In this document: one piece after another, positions 1 through 7,764 of the stretch
Numbering within the stretch: the first letter of the stretch is position 1
Layout of the letters: every line of letters begins with the position of its first letter
Origin: Suillus spraguei
Lineage: Eukaryota > Basidiomycota > Agaricomycetes > Boletales > Suillaceae
DNA: 20,023 nucleotides
Assembly: GCA_016800925.1 (NCBI GenBank)
Contig: JABCPU010000966.1
Coordinates: 1 to 20,023 of the forward strand
Direction: 5' to 3'
Notes under the pieces: model-generated
Database searches by the model: none
The model's input: the letters and a program-made list of their open reading frames with translations, nothing else
Told to the model about the DNA's origin: nothing
Program-made: the position numbers and the translations under genes

Positions 1-1
1 A

Positions 2-762
2 ATGAATAGGGGCACGTACGACTGTAACAAGACACTAGGAGTCATTGAGAACCTACTGCTAGACTTTGGAACTGGCGAAATGCTGTTCCAGGTATAAGTT
101 GTTGAGACTGCTAACTTTGATCTCTTGCTAGGAAGACCATTCTACACGATGACAGCATGCAATACCAAGGACATGCCAAGCAGCGAGCAGGATCTTACGC
201 TCACTGACCCTAATAACGGCAAGGTCATACATATACCCACACAGCCATGGGTAAAGAAATGTCAGGGTTGTGCTAAGTGCCCTGGCGAAGTCAGCCGAGC
301 AGGATTTTTAAAGATCAATGAGCCACATGTGCTGCAGGGAGACTCCCAAATTTTTCATTCTTCTCCTTCTTTCATTTCTCAAGAACCAGTTACTGCTAAA
401 GTTACCACTACCATACTGAACACCACTGACCGCATACTGGTGCCCACTGCACAACCACCACTCTTACGGAGCACTACCACTGATGCATTGTCATCTCCCT
501 TTAACTGCCATCAGTTATCCACTCATTATCATTACCTAACCTCTATGCATTCTTCCATTAATGCTGAGTCTACTGAAGCCTTCCACAGTCTCTATACCTA
601 TGATAAAACCATGCACTCCTACATCTACAAACCTGTAGGCAAGAAAGTCAACACCATTCTGACCACCATGCCGCCAGAGTACCACATGCAACGGGAACTA
701 CCACCAGACCCTTTGGCTGGTTTACCAGAGTTACTGCCAACCCACCAGACTTCATACCTGGC
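2..762 (+). pseudogene. Retropepsin C-terminal half plus protease-RT linker of Gypsy pol (broken)
   Basis: Read in one frame from position 2, the translation gives the second half of an aspartic protease fold: an LLLDFG strand, then the FDLLLGRPF strand-flap block at about 119-142, then an LTLTDPNNGK strand and a W-V-K-x-C segment with a small cysteine cluster (CQGCAKC) near 261-282. This is typical of agaricomycete Gypsy proteases. The catalytic aspartate motif must lie upstream of the window. The frame is interrupted by TAA at 95-97 where a glutamine codon is expected (CAA to TAA, inferred). A serine/threonine-rich linker runs to about 735, where a small deletion shifts the frame before a DFIPG motif (739-762) that leads into RT. 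No function is expected now. Confidence 0.75.
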
Positions 763-1907
763 AAGTGATTACCCAAGAGAGAGTTGATGCGCTCAATCTG
801 GATCCCATGAAGTGGCTATGGCCAGAAGAAGACAAGCTTGTACACTGGCTTGTTCGTGAACACAAGACCGCTTTCATTTGGGATGCATCAGAACGTGGCC
901 ATCTTGACAAAAAGTACTTTCTGCCATACAAGATACCAATGGTACTGCACACACTGTGGGTGGAGCACAGCATCCCAATCCCTCCTGCTACGCTGGAGAA
1001 AGATGTTGGTATTATCAAGGAAAAGATTGCGTCCAGCATGTACAAGCCATCAATGGTGTCCTACCACTTCTGATGGTTCTGCGTTGTCAAGAAAGATGGC
1101 ACATCACTGCATATAGTTCACAATCTCCAACCGCTGAACAGGGTAACTATCAAAGATGCTTCCATTCCTCCTTTCATTGAACATCTTGCTGAATTGTTTG
1201 CCAGCTACACTGTGTATGGCATGATGGACTTATTTTCAGGATATGATCAGTGGTCGCTACATGTTGACTCGCGTGATATGACCACTTTTAGTACACTGTT
1301 GAGGCCTTACTGCCTAACCATGCTTCTAATGGGCCATGCTAATGGCATACAGCTCTTCCAATGTGATATTTGCTTTGTCCTACAAGATGAGATCCCGATG
1401 TATATGTTCCCGTTCATTGATGACATTGCCATGAAGTCAGTAAAGACGCGGTATCAGAGAGCTGACAGCTCATATAAGAATATACCAGAGAACGCTGGCA
1501 TTCACCGCTTCATCTGGGAACACCTTATTGTGGTTAACGCATCTTACACCGCTTGTGTATGGTTGGGCTAACAGTTTCCACCAAAAAGTTCATTTAGCCC
1601 ACCTACTGACAATATCATATGGCACATATGTGCCTTTGAGGGGTGCGTACCAGAAGCCAGAAAGGTGCAAAAGATTTGTGATTGGCCTGAGTGTAGCACC
1701 ATTATACATGTGCGGGGCTTCCTAGGTACCTGCAGCATCTTGCGTATTTTCATCAAGGATTTTGCCAAGATAGGAAGATTCCTAGTAGCACTAATGTGCA
1801 AGAACATCATATTTGAATGGGGTCATGAACAAAAGGTAGCTATGCAAGCACTCAAAGATGTGATTATGCAGTCGCTGGTGCTAAAACTGCTTGATTATGT
1901 TTCTGGG
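739..1907 (+). pseudogene. Gypsy reverse transcriptase domain (pseudogene)
   Basis: Reverse transcriptase copies the element RNA into DNA in the cytoplasmic particle. In the frame starting at 765 the domains run in order: an acidic entry segment, a PIPPATLEK block, the KDG...N-L-Q-P-L-N fingers motif (about 1094-1139), the palm motif YGMMDLFSGYDQ with its catalytic Asp at 1227-1229, a GHANG block, and the second palm motif FIDD at 1413-1424 with both Asp present. The thumb and connection part resumes with CAFEG (from 1629) and the WPE...VRGFLGTC block (about 1683-1730). Defects are TGA at 766-768 and 1071-1073, both probably former CGA Arg codons, and a shifted stretch at about 1569-1628. Catalytic residues survive but the frame does not, so it is a dead copy. 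Identification is strong. Confidence 0.85.
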
Positions 1908-2343
1908 TGAGAAGTCATTCTAGCTGTTGACACTTCTTTGATTGCCATAGGTTTTATACTCTTGCAAATTGGTGAGGACATGAAGAGCTACCCTAGCCGC
2001 TTTGGTTTGCTAATGCTTACCAAAGTCAAGAGTGCACTATGCAGGTGTATATCTTTGGCATCATCAACCTTATGGTTGAGGTGGACACGAAGTATATCAA
2101 GGGGATGATCAACAACCCAGATCTCCAGCCTAACACTACGATCAACCGCTGGATCGCAGGTATACTTTTGTTTCAATTCAAGCTCGTACACGTACCTGCA
2201 GCAAAGCATACCGGCACTGATAGTCTCTCAAGGAGACCTGCCACAGACAAAGACCGCTGAGGAGGATGATCATGAGGATTGGTTAGACTACTCGTACTCC
2301 TTCAGCATGGAGATTCTAAACAATAGGGCTTATGTAGTCACAG
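1908..2343 (+). pseudogene. Gypsy RNase H domain, internally deleted (pseudogene)
   Basis: RNase H removes the RNA strand of the RNA-DNA hybrid. After a TGA at 1908-1910 (probable former CGA) the frame gives an ILAVDTS strand with the first expected acidic residue, then IGFILLQ and YPSRFG. At about 2030-2040 the frame moves, and the next readable block is VYIFGIINLMVEVDTKYIKG, followed by the C-terminal block LVHVPAAKHTGTDSLSRRP ending near 2235. The helix that normally bridges these blocks and supplies the catalytic Glu is missing, roughly 20 residues by comparison with the family as I remember it. After another shift near 2258 an EEDDHEDWLD acidic tail runs to about 2343. It cannot be active. 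Confidence 0.75.
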
Positions 2344-2418
2344 GTCCTTGTGGCAACATCTTGTGGCACCCTCATTCTTCACATGATGTCTTGATAACCG
2401 AGGGTCTTATATAAAGTG

Positions 2419-3431
2419 TGTAAGGAATGTAATGACACCACAATCCACTGGGATAAGACTTCTTGCCAGTCCTCAATTAACATGGTCTACGACTTTTCTA
2501 GTTTTCGTGGTAGATAATGTGTGAGTTCTTAGGAGGCCCGCTAAATCAATCTGGTGATTAACTTAGCTGGAGCTATCTTCAGAAATCTGCTCTTGGAAAA
2601 CTGAGCCTAGAGTAGACTGTCTAGGCTGGGAACTGGGTGTACATAGATAGATTTGTCTAGCAAAGATCCTTCTAGACAATAAACTGGGAGTGAAATATAT
2701 TGGCCTAGGAATGATCCTTCTAGGCACTGAATGTGGGAACTTGGGAAGATTGGCCTAGGAATGATACTTCTAGGCACTAGATTGGGAACTTGGGTAGAGT
2801 TGTCTAGGAATGAAACCTTCTAGACAATAGACTGGAATAGTATTCTCAAAGATATGAGAATGGAATACATGGAGATAGTGGCTGTTCAAAGATATGAACT
2901 GGAGAACGTGGTCTCTAATATAACTGACTATTTTCCTAGGTATATCGTATACCTAGCTTTGAAAATAGTATAACAATGGTCTCAAGGGAATTCGTTACCC
3001 TGCACTTGGTTTAACAATGCTTCAAAGTGACTAACTTTGCAAGCCTTGGGATATTTACTCCTGAAATATAGTGACAAGTGGGAGATCCAATTTTTTTGGG
3101 GGAGAATGGCTCTCCTTTTATACATGTAGTGTGGGAAATAGTTATGTAAGCTAATATAGAGAGAACCAATCAAAATATTCATCCAAACTCAAAAGAATAG
3201 GAATAAAAGGAAAAGGTGGAGCCATGACATCAGTATGATATCATACCCTGTGGGTACAATTTTTATGAAAGTGTTTGGGGTGTCAAGGCATCCTAATAGT
3301 AAGAAATAGTAAGGGAAAAATGGAGAAGAAGAGACAAGAATACTAGTACAATGGAAACAGGTGAAACATAGGTTGTTTTTTGGTAGGTTTTTTATAGGCT
3401 TTGAACTTTTCTCTATGGTTTTCTCTAGCCA
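2419..3431 (+). mobile_element. LTR-like element (candidate solo or 3' LTR)
   Basis: The unit starts TGTAAGG and can be ended at ...TCTAGCCA. It is then flanked on both sides by the 5-bp direct repeat aagtg (2414-2418 and 3432-3436), as expected for a Gypsy insertion of about 1.0 kb. It has no coding capacity. Its first half contains the hairpin chain described separately, and its second half is AT-rich with a TTTTATA stretch near 3116-3122. The inverted ends are only TG/CA and the end was chosen partly because of the duplication, so chance is possible. If correct, it is a solo LTR inserted next to the pol remnant. If the end lies elsewhere, for example near 3485 (CTTCTCACA), it may instead be the 3' LTR of the upstream element. 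Confidence 0.5.
2604..2969. repeat. Chain of eight hairpins inside the LTR-like unit, four on a 47-50-bp tandem period
   Basis: Stem arms with core CTAG occur at 2604-2610/2621-2627 and then as tandem units starting at about 2653, 2700, 2750 and 2800. Their stems alternate between GCCTAG/CTAGGC and GTCTAG/CTAGAC. Two further hairpins share the same loop core aagata (arms 2842-2848/2855-2861 and 2884-2888/2895-2899). The chain ends with a long hairpin: 18 bases of left arm (2927-2944), a 3-base loop, and right arms 2948-2956 and 2961-2969 separated by a 4-base bulge. All arms were checked base by base. Whether the structure forms as RNA or as DNA is not known. Confidence 0.8.
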
Positions 3432-3493
3432 AAGTGATTAAGCCAAAGGTAAGGCTATACCTAAACCTTCAATCTTCTTCTCACATCAACTAG

Positions 3494-3524
3494 GTCATTA
3501 TGTGATTCCCATCTCACATATGAC
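3494..3524. repeat. 31-nt hairpin, copy 1 of a covarying pair
   Basis: Eleven base pairs close an 8-base loop (TTCCCATC) with one unpaired base on the 5' side. The second copy at 3667-3697 has the same length, the same bulge position and nearly the same loop, but differs at four stem pairs in a compensated way. The flanks are not obviously homologous. Confidence 0.75.
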
Positions 3525-3666
3525 TTTTCTTCAAACAATGCAGATTTGTGAATCAGCAGAAATGTCTGGAAGTGTTTTGAACCAAGGTATGGTACCAAGG
3601 TATGGGTTGACTAGTCTGAGGGCTAAGCTAACAGACATGGTCTTTTGTGGGTCACCTAGCAGTCAT

Positions 3667-3697
3667 GTCCATGCATGATTCCCATATCATGCAGGAC
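3667..3697. repeat. 31-nt hairpin, copy 2 of a covarying pair
   Basis: This copy has the same architecture as the one 173 bases upstream: 11 bp stem, one bulged base at stem position 5, loop TTCCCATA. Pairs 3670-3694, 3673-3692, 3674-3691 and 3675-3690 all differ from copy 1 yet remain Watson-Crick. Confidence 0.75.
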
Positions 3698-3988
3698 AGC
3701 AGACTTGATACTTTTCACATACACTGCACACTAGGTATGGAGCCTTATTCTACTGATGAACATGTGTCTAAGATGTTGTGATTTTGGGTAGGGATTTTCA
3801 CATTCACAATTACCACTGTCTTTATGGCAAGTTTATTGATGGTTCCACGCCTCTGAATTGTCCTTAATCAAGTTCCCAGGCTGTCGATTCCTTCAGTCTG
3901 GCTGCCGTTTCCACTTGGTTTACCTCAGAACACTGGATATTCATTCAGCACTGTGGCCATGCATGGCTGGACTCGGAGTATGTGATAA

Positions 3989-4689
3989 ATGAAACAATCA
4001 ATGTTCCAGGGCCTGGTAGAACGAGTATCCTTCAAGAAGGTAACCGACGCGATACCCCAGTTCAGACATAAGCACCATACTCTTCCTACCATGCAGGAGG
4101 AGATGCTTCAGCTTTCTCAGTGCCATGAGCCAGCTGTCTCTGTGTGCTTAGAATACACCGAGTGTCTCAATTCTTTGGACGTGCTTGTGAGTGAGGAAGA
4201 TTGGGGCTTCCCGTCAATCCATTACCTGTCAACGCTTCAAGGGAGCCATTTGTTTGTCATCATGATGCGGCAAGTGCAAGCAGGCAAGTCCCCCTGTATC
4301 TACGACTCTATGCTGTCATGGACTCCCTCTTTTGACTGGAACTCCACTATGGGTATGTCTCCCACCAGAGCCATGATATCTTTAAATCCACTGATTGCCT
4401 ATATTGTATTTGCAGACACCTCCACAGTTTGTGGGAGATGGAGCTAGTACAGGATGATAAAGTTCGTGAGCAATTTTCACATGTACAAGTCACTAGGCTG
4501 TTTCTCCATCATATGTACCTGCCCAAAGCTCAGGTGGATATTGCGGGCTCTAGGGATCACCAGCTAATGTCATGCGCAGGAAAAGGTATGCTTGTCCCAA
4601 CCTGTAGCATCATCTAAAAACTGTATTTATGAATACTTGGACATAGCGGGTGATATTCACATCTGGGATTGCAATAGCATAGCATCACT
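3989..4689 (+). pseudogene. Unrecognised coding remnant, upstream part of the LTR-split gene
   Basis: A 152-codon open stretch (3989-4447) overlaps a second one in another frame (4429-4617), and a third frame near 4620-4689 gives a GDIHIWDCNS segment that looks like the end of a WD40 blade (x-I-W-D). I do not recognise the first 200 residues; they lack clear motifs. The piece ends exactly at the solo LTR at 4695, and coding-like sequence resumes after it at 5565, so both were probably one gene before the insertion. Frame changes may be decay or unrecognised introns. Confidence that this is former coding DNA is moderate; the function is unknown apart from the WD40-like end. Confidence 0.4.
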
Positions 4690-5052
4690 CCATGTGTTAC
4701 AAGAACACCTCCTTGCACCCCTACTATCATTTTTTTCTCCTATGCATCGCCATCTAACTCTCGTCCCAATGAGGCCTCCATCCTTGTCCTCCGCTACCTT
4801 GTCTGGCTTGCCATCGTCACCCCCTACCTCGCCTATGCCTGCCTCCTTCATCGTCACTAACCGCGCACTCTTCCAGTACTCTTTGCACTCCTCACGCCTC
4901 AAACGCCTCTGTTGTGTTTGATGCCTTTGTCTGCGCTTCAACATGTGCTACCCCTTGGTTCACACAAACTACCCTTTGGCTCAAGGACTATGTCTGGTGT
5001 GGTATTCCTTTTATCTTTCCTTTGCATTTACCTATGACTCGTGCGTCACCTC

Positions 5053-5239
5053 ATTGGCTTCGTACCTTTTATACCTTCAGCTCCACACCTATGACTCCCT
5101 TTCGCACATGCATGCATTCATTGGTTCATATGCCTCTGACTCATCTATGAGCATGCGTCTTCCTATTGGCTATCTGACTCCATACTTAATCTAGCGATAC
5201 TTACATATTCACGCTCCCCTCCAATCTTACATATAAATA
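5053..5239 (+). promoter_or_regulatory. Presumed LTR core promoter: ATTGG boxes and TATA box
   Basis: Three ATTGG (reverse CCAAT) boxes lie 45-67 bp apart and are followed 63 bp later by TATAAATA at 5232-5239. The order and spacing fit a U3 promoter, placing transcription start near 5260-5270. Activity is inferred from motifs only. Confidence 0.5.
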
Positions 5240-5305
5240 TGCACAGATAGCCTTTGTACTTCTTTGACTTGAATCTACTTGATCTCAACCCTGAAACTTC
5301 CTTCG

Positions 5306-5517
5306 ATAAGCTTTTCAAAAAGCTTATTGTTACTATTTGAACTTTGTAGAAGCTCATCGCTTCTACATCTTTGATTGTCATCAAAGAACCTCGTCTCTGT
5401 GATGTATGTAGGTCGTGAGACAGCACACCGTGCCTACCTCTGACTAATGCAACTAGCGCACTCTGCACTAGGAGACCGATATGCATGGGCCGCCACTCTT
5501 TATAGAGCGCCCATGCA
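5306..5517. repeat. Run of five hairpins downstream of the LTR TATA box
   Basis: The consecutive stems are 5306-5315/5318-5327 (10 bp), 5346-5353/5359-5366 (8 bp, loop tcatc), 5368-5375/5380-5387 (8 bp, loop tgtc), 5453-5460/5464-5471 (8 pairs with one C-A mismatch) and 5482-5493/5507-5517 (11 pairs with a one-base bulge). All were checked base by base. They would sit at the 5' end of the element RNA. Confidence 0.8.
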
Positions 5518-5564
5518 GACACCACTCAAGTTCCTTAGCACCTGGCTAGGTCGCTAACACCATG

Positions 5565-6395
5565 ATGTTAGAACTCAACCATTCTGCAGAAACTTGACAT
5601 ATGTCATTCCACTGACAAACCCTTCATGTTTGCCATGGGCAACTACAATGTGCATATTTTAACTTCCAAAGTGGCTCATATGTATGTGTTTAACTTCTCC
5701 TCAGTGCTATCTTACAGGTTCCATGGTGGTGGTGGTGGCGCTCTTCACTGAGTATACCATTCCCAAGCATGACATTCCCACTGCTCTTTGCTAGATTATG
5801 TATATCAATGTGCATTTTTGGAATTTAATCATAGGTTTGGGATGCTCACTAGTGTGCAGGCCATGTGCTATGGTTTCAAGGCTCTATCAATGAACAAGTT
5901 CCACACTTTGATGCTAGCTTCCAATGGAGAAAAATGCCTTGCCATATGGAGAACTTCTTGTCATTGCAACAGATAACAATATAATTCAGGTACAAGATAA
6001 CACATTGAATCCTTCAAGGGTGCAACAAGATTCGTCACTCACGTGGACGCCCAATGGCATGTGCCTTCTCACAAGCAGCAATTTGGAAGATCCTACCATA
6101 CATGAATGGGATACACTGACTTGATAGCGGGTTGGTGACCCTTGAATAGGCCACTCTGCACATATCAATGCCATCACCATTAGTCCTGTTGGCACTCTCA
6201 TTGCATCCACAGCTGATGTTTGTCTCTGGCAGCTCTCAAATCGGCAAAACTGTTACCACCTTCAAGCACTCATCACTAATATTTGGCATCACTTTCTCTG
6301 TGGATGGCAAACACATACTCTACAGAGGTCGAGATGAGATGATCTTGAAGTGGGCAGCATCGATTCAAAGGCATGTTTTCATCCTTGACTCATAT
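5565..6395 (+). pseudogene. WD40-repeat gene fragment, downstream of the solo LTR (pseudogene)
   Basis: WD40 propellers are scaffolds for protein contacts. The clear part starts near 5924: a PYGELLVIATDNNI strand, WTPNGMCLLTS, then DPTIHEWDTLT (ends 6121), followed in the same frame, after TGA 6122-6124 and TAG 6125-6127, by RVGDP, a third stop at 6143-6145, IGH, INAITISPVGTLIAST and CLWQLSN. A frameshift near 6248 leads to FKHSS, GITFSVDGKHIL and DEMILKWA (ends about 6356). This GH...W/x-EW pattern is that of agaricomycete WD40 repeats. Upstream, 5585-5755 gives a coding-like stretch (PFMFAMGNYNVHI). The inferred original codons at the stops are Trp, Gln and Trp. The gene is dead. The WD40 call is firm; unity with the flanking pieces is inferred. 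Confidence 0.7.
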
Positions 6396-6539
6396 ATTCA
6401 AAATTGGAACATGTTTCATACAGATTCCAGCCCATCACGGTCTTTGCCAATCACAGTATGGCAAGGTTGGGTAAAATGTTATGGAATGATTGCGCTCCTG
6501 AACATGCAAAAGGTGTGATCGCTTTTACATTTTTGTAGC

Positions 6540-7160
6540 CCATGTTGATTTTTCGTGATGCATGGGTCATCAAATTCAATCCTTTGTCTCATATTGGATA
6601 CCAGTTGACACACAGCATGGCTTACAACATTACAATGAAGCTATCAACACCTTCGCAATCATGTTGTCCAAGTTGGACAATGCTCCTGAAGCACAGATAC
6701 CAGGTGAGCCATGGAACACTCCTCCATTGTCTTGAAATGCCCATCTCATTCTACTGATCTGCACCAGCAGTATCTCTATCCATCCCAGGTGGAAGATGCT
6801 ATTAAAAGAGCTGTTGGGATGGAGCTCGAATATGCCCCGCTAACGACTTCTTAATACTTTCAGTCTTTTGTGTGATTGAGCGGCACACATCTTCAAAATG
6901 AGTGCAGAGTAAAAGAAAACTTTCATTATTGACAATGAAGCATTCAGACCTTCAAATGGAGCACATCACCAATGTACTTCCACTGCGTTGTGCTATCACA
7001 CAGGTGGGATGAAGATCTGATGTTGTTTGCACTGGTTGACGATGAAGCTAGAACCTGGACTAATGTTACCATGGATGATCCTGACAGATCATGGTTTTGG
7101 ATGATGTATGCATGCTCATTGATATTTAGTTTGACAGTTTGTGCAGCTAATATTCATTGA
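6540..7160 (+). pseudogene. Helical linker and HET-domain start following the WD40 part (pseudogene)
   Basis: HET domains act in fungal self/non-self recognition and cell death. After the WD40 stretch, the readable pieces are NPLSHIGYQL, then LQHYNEAINTFAIMLSKLDN (within 6607-6735), then PSQVEDAIKRAVG...LEYAPL (6756-6851). Next come RLLNT...LCD, a TGA at 6877-6879 where Arg is expected, AAHIFKMSAE and a stop at 6910-6912. Finally FHCVVLSHRWDED appears with the LSHRW motif at 6993-7007, which resembles the first HET block. The sequence then runs in one open frame to a stop at 7158-7160, without the later HET motifs. I associate this order with large WD40/HET proteins of Boletales, from memory. 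Truncation and frameshifts make it non-functional. Confidence 0.5.
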
Positions 7161-7183
7161 ACACAACGGATACGACTTAACTG

Positions 7184-7262
7184 CTGATTCCTTCTGATTC
7201 CCAACAGCCTACTGATTCCTTCCAATTCTCAACAGCCTACTGATTCCTCCTGATCCCCAAGA
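7184..7262. repeat. Short tandem repeat, about 28 bp x 2.7
   Basis: Copies of a pyrimidine-rich unit (ctactgattcctt...cccaacagc) lie head to tail. The end of the small minus-strand gene falls in this array: its stop codon TAG lies within a repeat unit, so its C-terminus depends on array length. Confidence 0.6.
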
Positions 7263-7548
7263 GCCTCTTCATCTCATTCAATTCCCGCCAAGAATTTTCA
7301 ACATATTTAATGATCTCCTCCAATTCCTGCTCCCTCCACAATGCCATCAGAGTAAGCCAGCATTTATCTTCGTCTGTAGTTAGAATACCTTCAAGTTGCA
7401 GTGCAGAGCGGTTTTGAATCCGGTCCTGAGCGGTTTGCATTGTAGAGTTCCATTTTGCCTGAAAGTCATTAGTGCTCGATGTTATCTAGTAGTGCGTGCT
7501 ACTTACAACCGCTGAATCTGTAACGATAAGAGGGCCTGGGATGGTCAT
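7237..7548 (-). CDS. Small two-exon protein of unknown function (87 aa)
   Basis: Two exons join in frame. Exon 1 runs 7548 to 7507 (ATG plus 13 codons, starting MTIPGPLIVTDSAV). A 48-nt intron from 7506 to 7459 has GTAAGT at its 5' end, a branch-like ctaat 12-16 nt before the acceptor, and TTTCAG at its 3' end. Exon 2 runs 7458 to 7237 and ends TAG. The intron has an in-frame stop, so splicing is needed to reach this ATG. The product is hydrophilic, with charged, probably helical stretches (REQELEEIIKYVE, ELNEMKRLL) and no signal peptide or membrane segment. I do not recognise a family. It is the only unbroken coding unit in the window. A downstream ATG at 7440 would give 67 aa without splicing. 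Confidence 0.5.
7459..7506 (-). other. 48-nt intron of the small minus-strand gene
   Basis: The donor GTAAGT (7506-7501), branch-like gcactaatgac (about 7478-7468) and acceptor TTTCAG (7464-7459) have the size and signals usual for basidiomycete introns. Removing it joins exon 1 and exon 2 in phase. Confidence 0.5.
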
Positions 7549-7754
7549 GCTAGTAGTGCTATGATCTTGTAGTTGCTAGTATTTTGGGGTTAGGCAAGCT
7601 ACTAATTGGTAAAACTTATTTACATACTGTTTGTTGATTGTATTGATCATTTGGTTGGGTGAACTTGATGTTTTGTTCCATGGGAGCATTGTAGTATGCA
7701 GTCTGACTACTACTGGTACTGGTATGATTGAACTAATGCTCAGACAGTGATTTT
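7549..7754. other. Non-coding; presumed upstream region of the small minus-strand gene
   Basis: The stretch is AT-leaning with the short word agtagtgct repeated near the gene start. No TATA or CCAAT box is convincing, and I see nothing else. Confidence 0.3.
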
Positions 7755-7764
7755 TGCCTTTTTC

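Larger units (their letters stand above)
1..2413 (+). mobile_element. Decayed internal part of a Ty3/Gypsy LTR retrotransposon, integrase missing
   Basis: The segment carries, in the usual order, a retropepsin tail, a reverse transcriptase and an RNase H, so it is a Gypsy-type pol entering the window from the left. The gag region, 5' LTR and the protease DTG/DSG active site would lie outside the window. Coding similarity stops near 2343, just after an acidic DWLD-containing tail that in this family normally precedes the integrase. No zinc-finger HHCC or DDE integrase motif follows. About 70 bases later an LTR-like unit begins, so integrase was deleted or the copy was cut by the LTR insertion. 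Several stops and frameshifts make it inactive. Family assignment is from recognised motifs and is firm; the exact clade is not. Confidence 0.85.
3432..3988. other. Non-coding stretch between the LTR-like unit and the decayed gene
   Basis: I see no credible coding frame here. The only marked structure is the pair of 31-nt hairpins at 3494-3524 and 3667-3697, plus a short direct duplication of accaaggtatgg at about 3580-3607. The last 150 bases may be the eroded start of the gene fragment that follows, since one frame gives a tryptophan-containing segment ahead of 3989, but I cannot recognise it. Confidence 0.4.
4695..5559 (+). mobile_element. Solo LTR (865 bp) with TGTTA...TAACA ends and 5-bp target duplication ccatg
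   Basis: The unit begins TGTTAC and ends GCTAACA, giving a perfect 5-bp terminal inverted repeat of the TG...CA class. It is flanked by identical ccatg at 4690-4694 and 5560-5564, which is the signature of LTR-element integration. No internal protein region is left, so it arose by recombination between two LTRs. Promoter-like signals fit the plus orientation: three inverted CCAAT boxes (ATTGG at 5053-5057, 5120-5124, 5165-5169), then TATAAATA at 5232-5239, then a hairpin-rich presumed R/U5 region. The first 350 bases are pyrimidine-rich. It splits a WD40-type gene. The call is strong even though the family is unnamed. Confidence 0.85.

Noticed and set aside
2419..3485. Alternative LTR end at 3485 (CTTCTCACA)
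   Set aside because: It gives a better TGT/ACA terminus but no flanking duplication. The end at 3431 was preferred because of aagtg on both sides, with moderate confidence.
4657..4944. 95-codon minus-strand frame rich in Arg, Glu and Gly
   Set aside because: It spans the LTR boundary at 4695 and is the shadow of the pyrimidine-rich LTR start.
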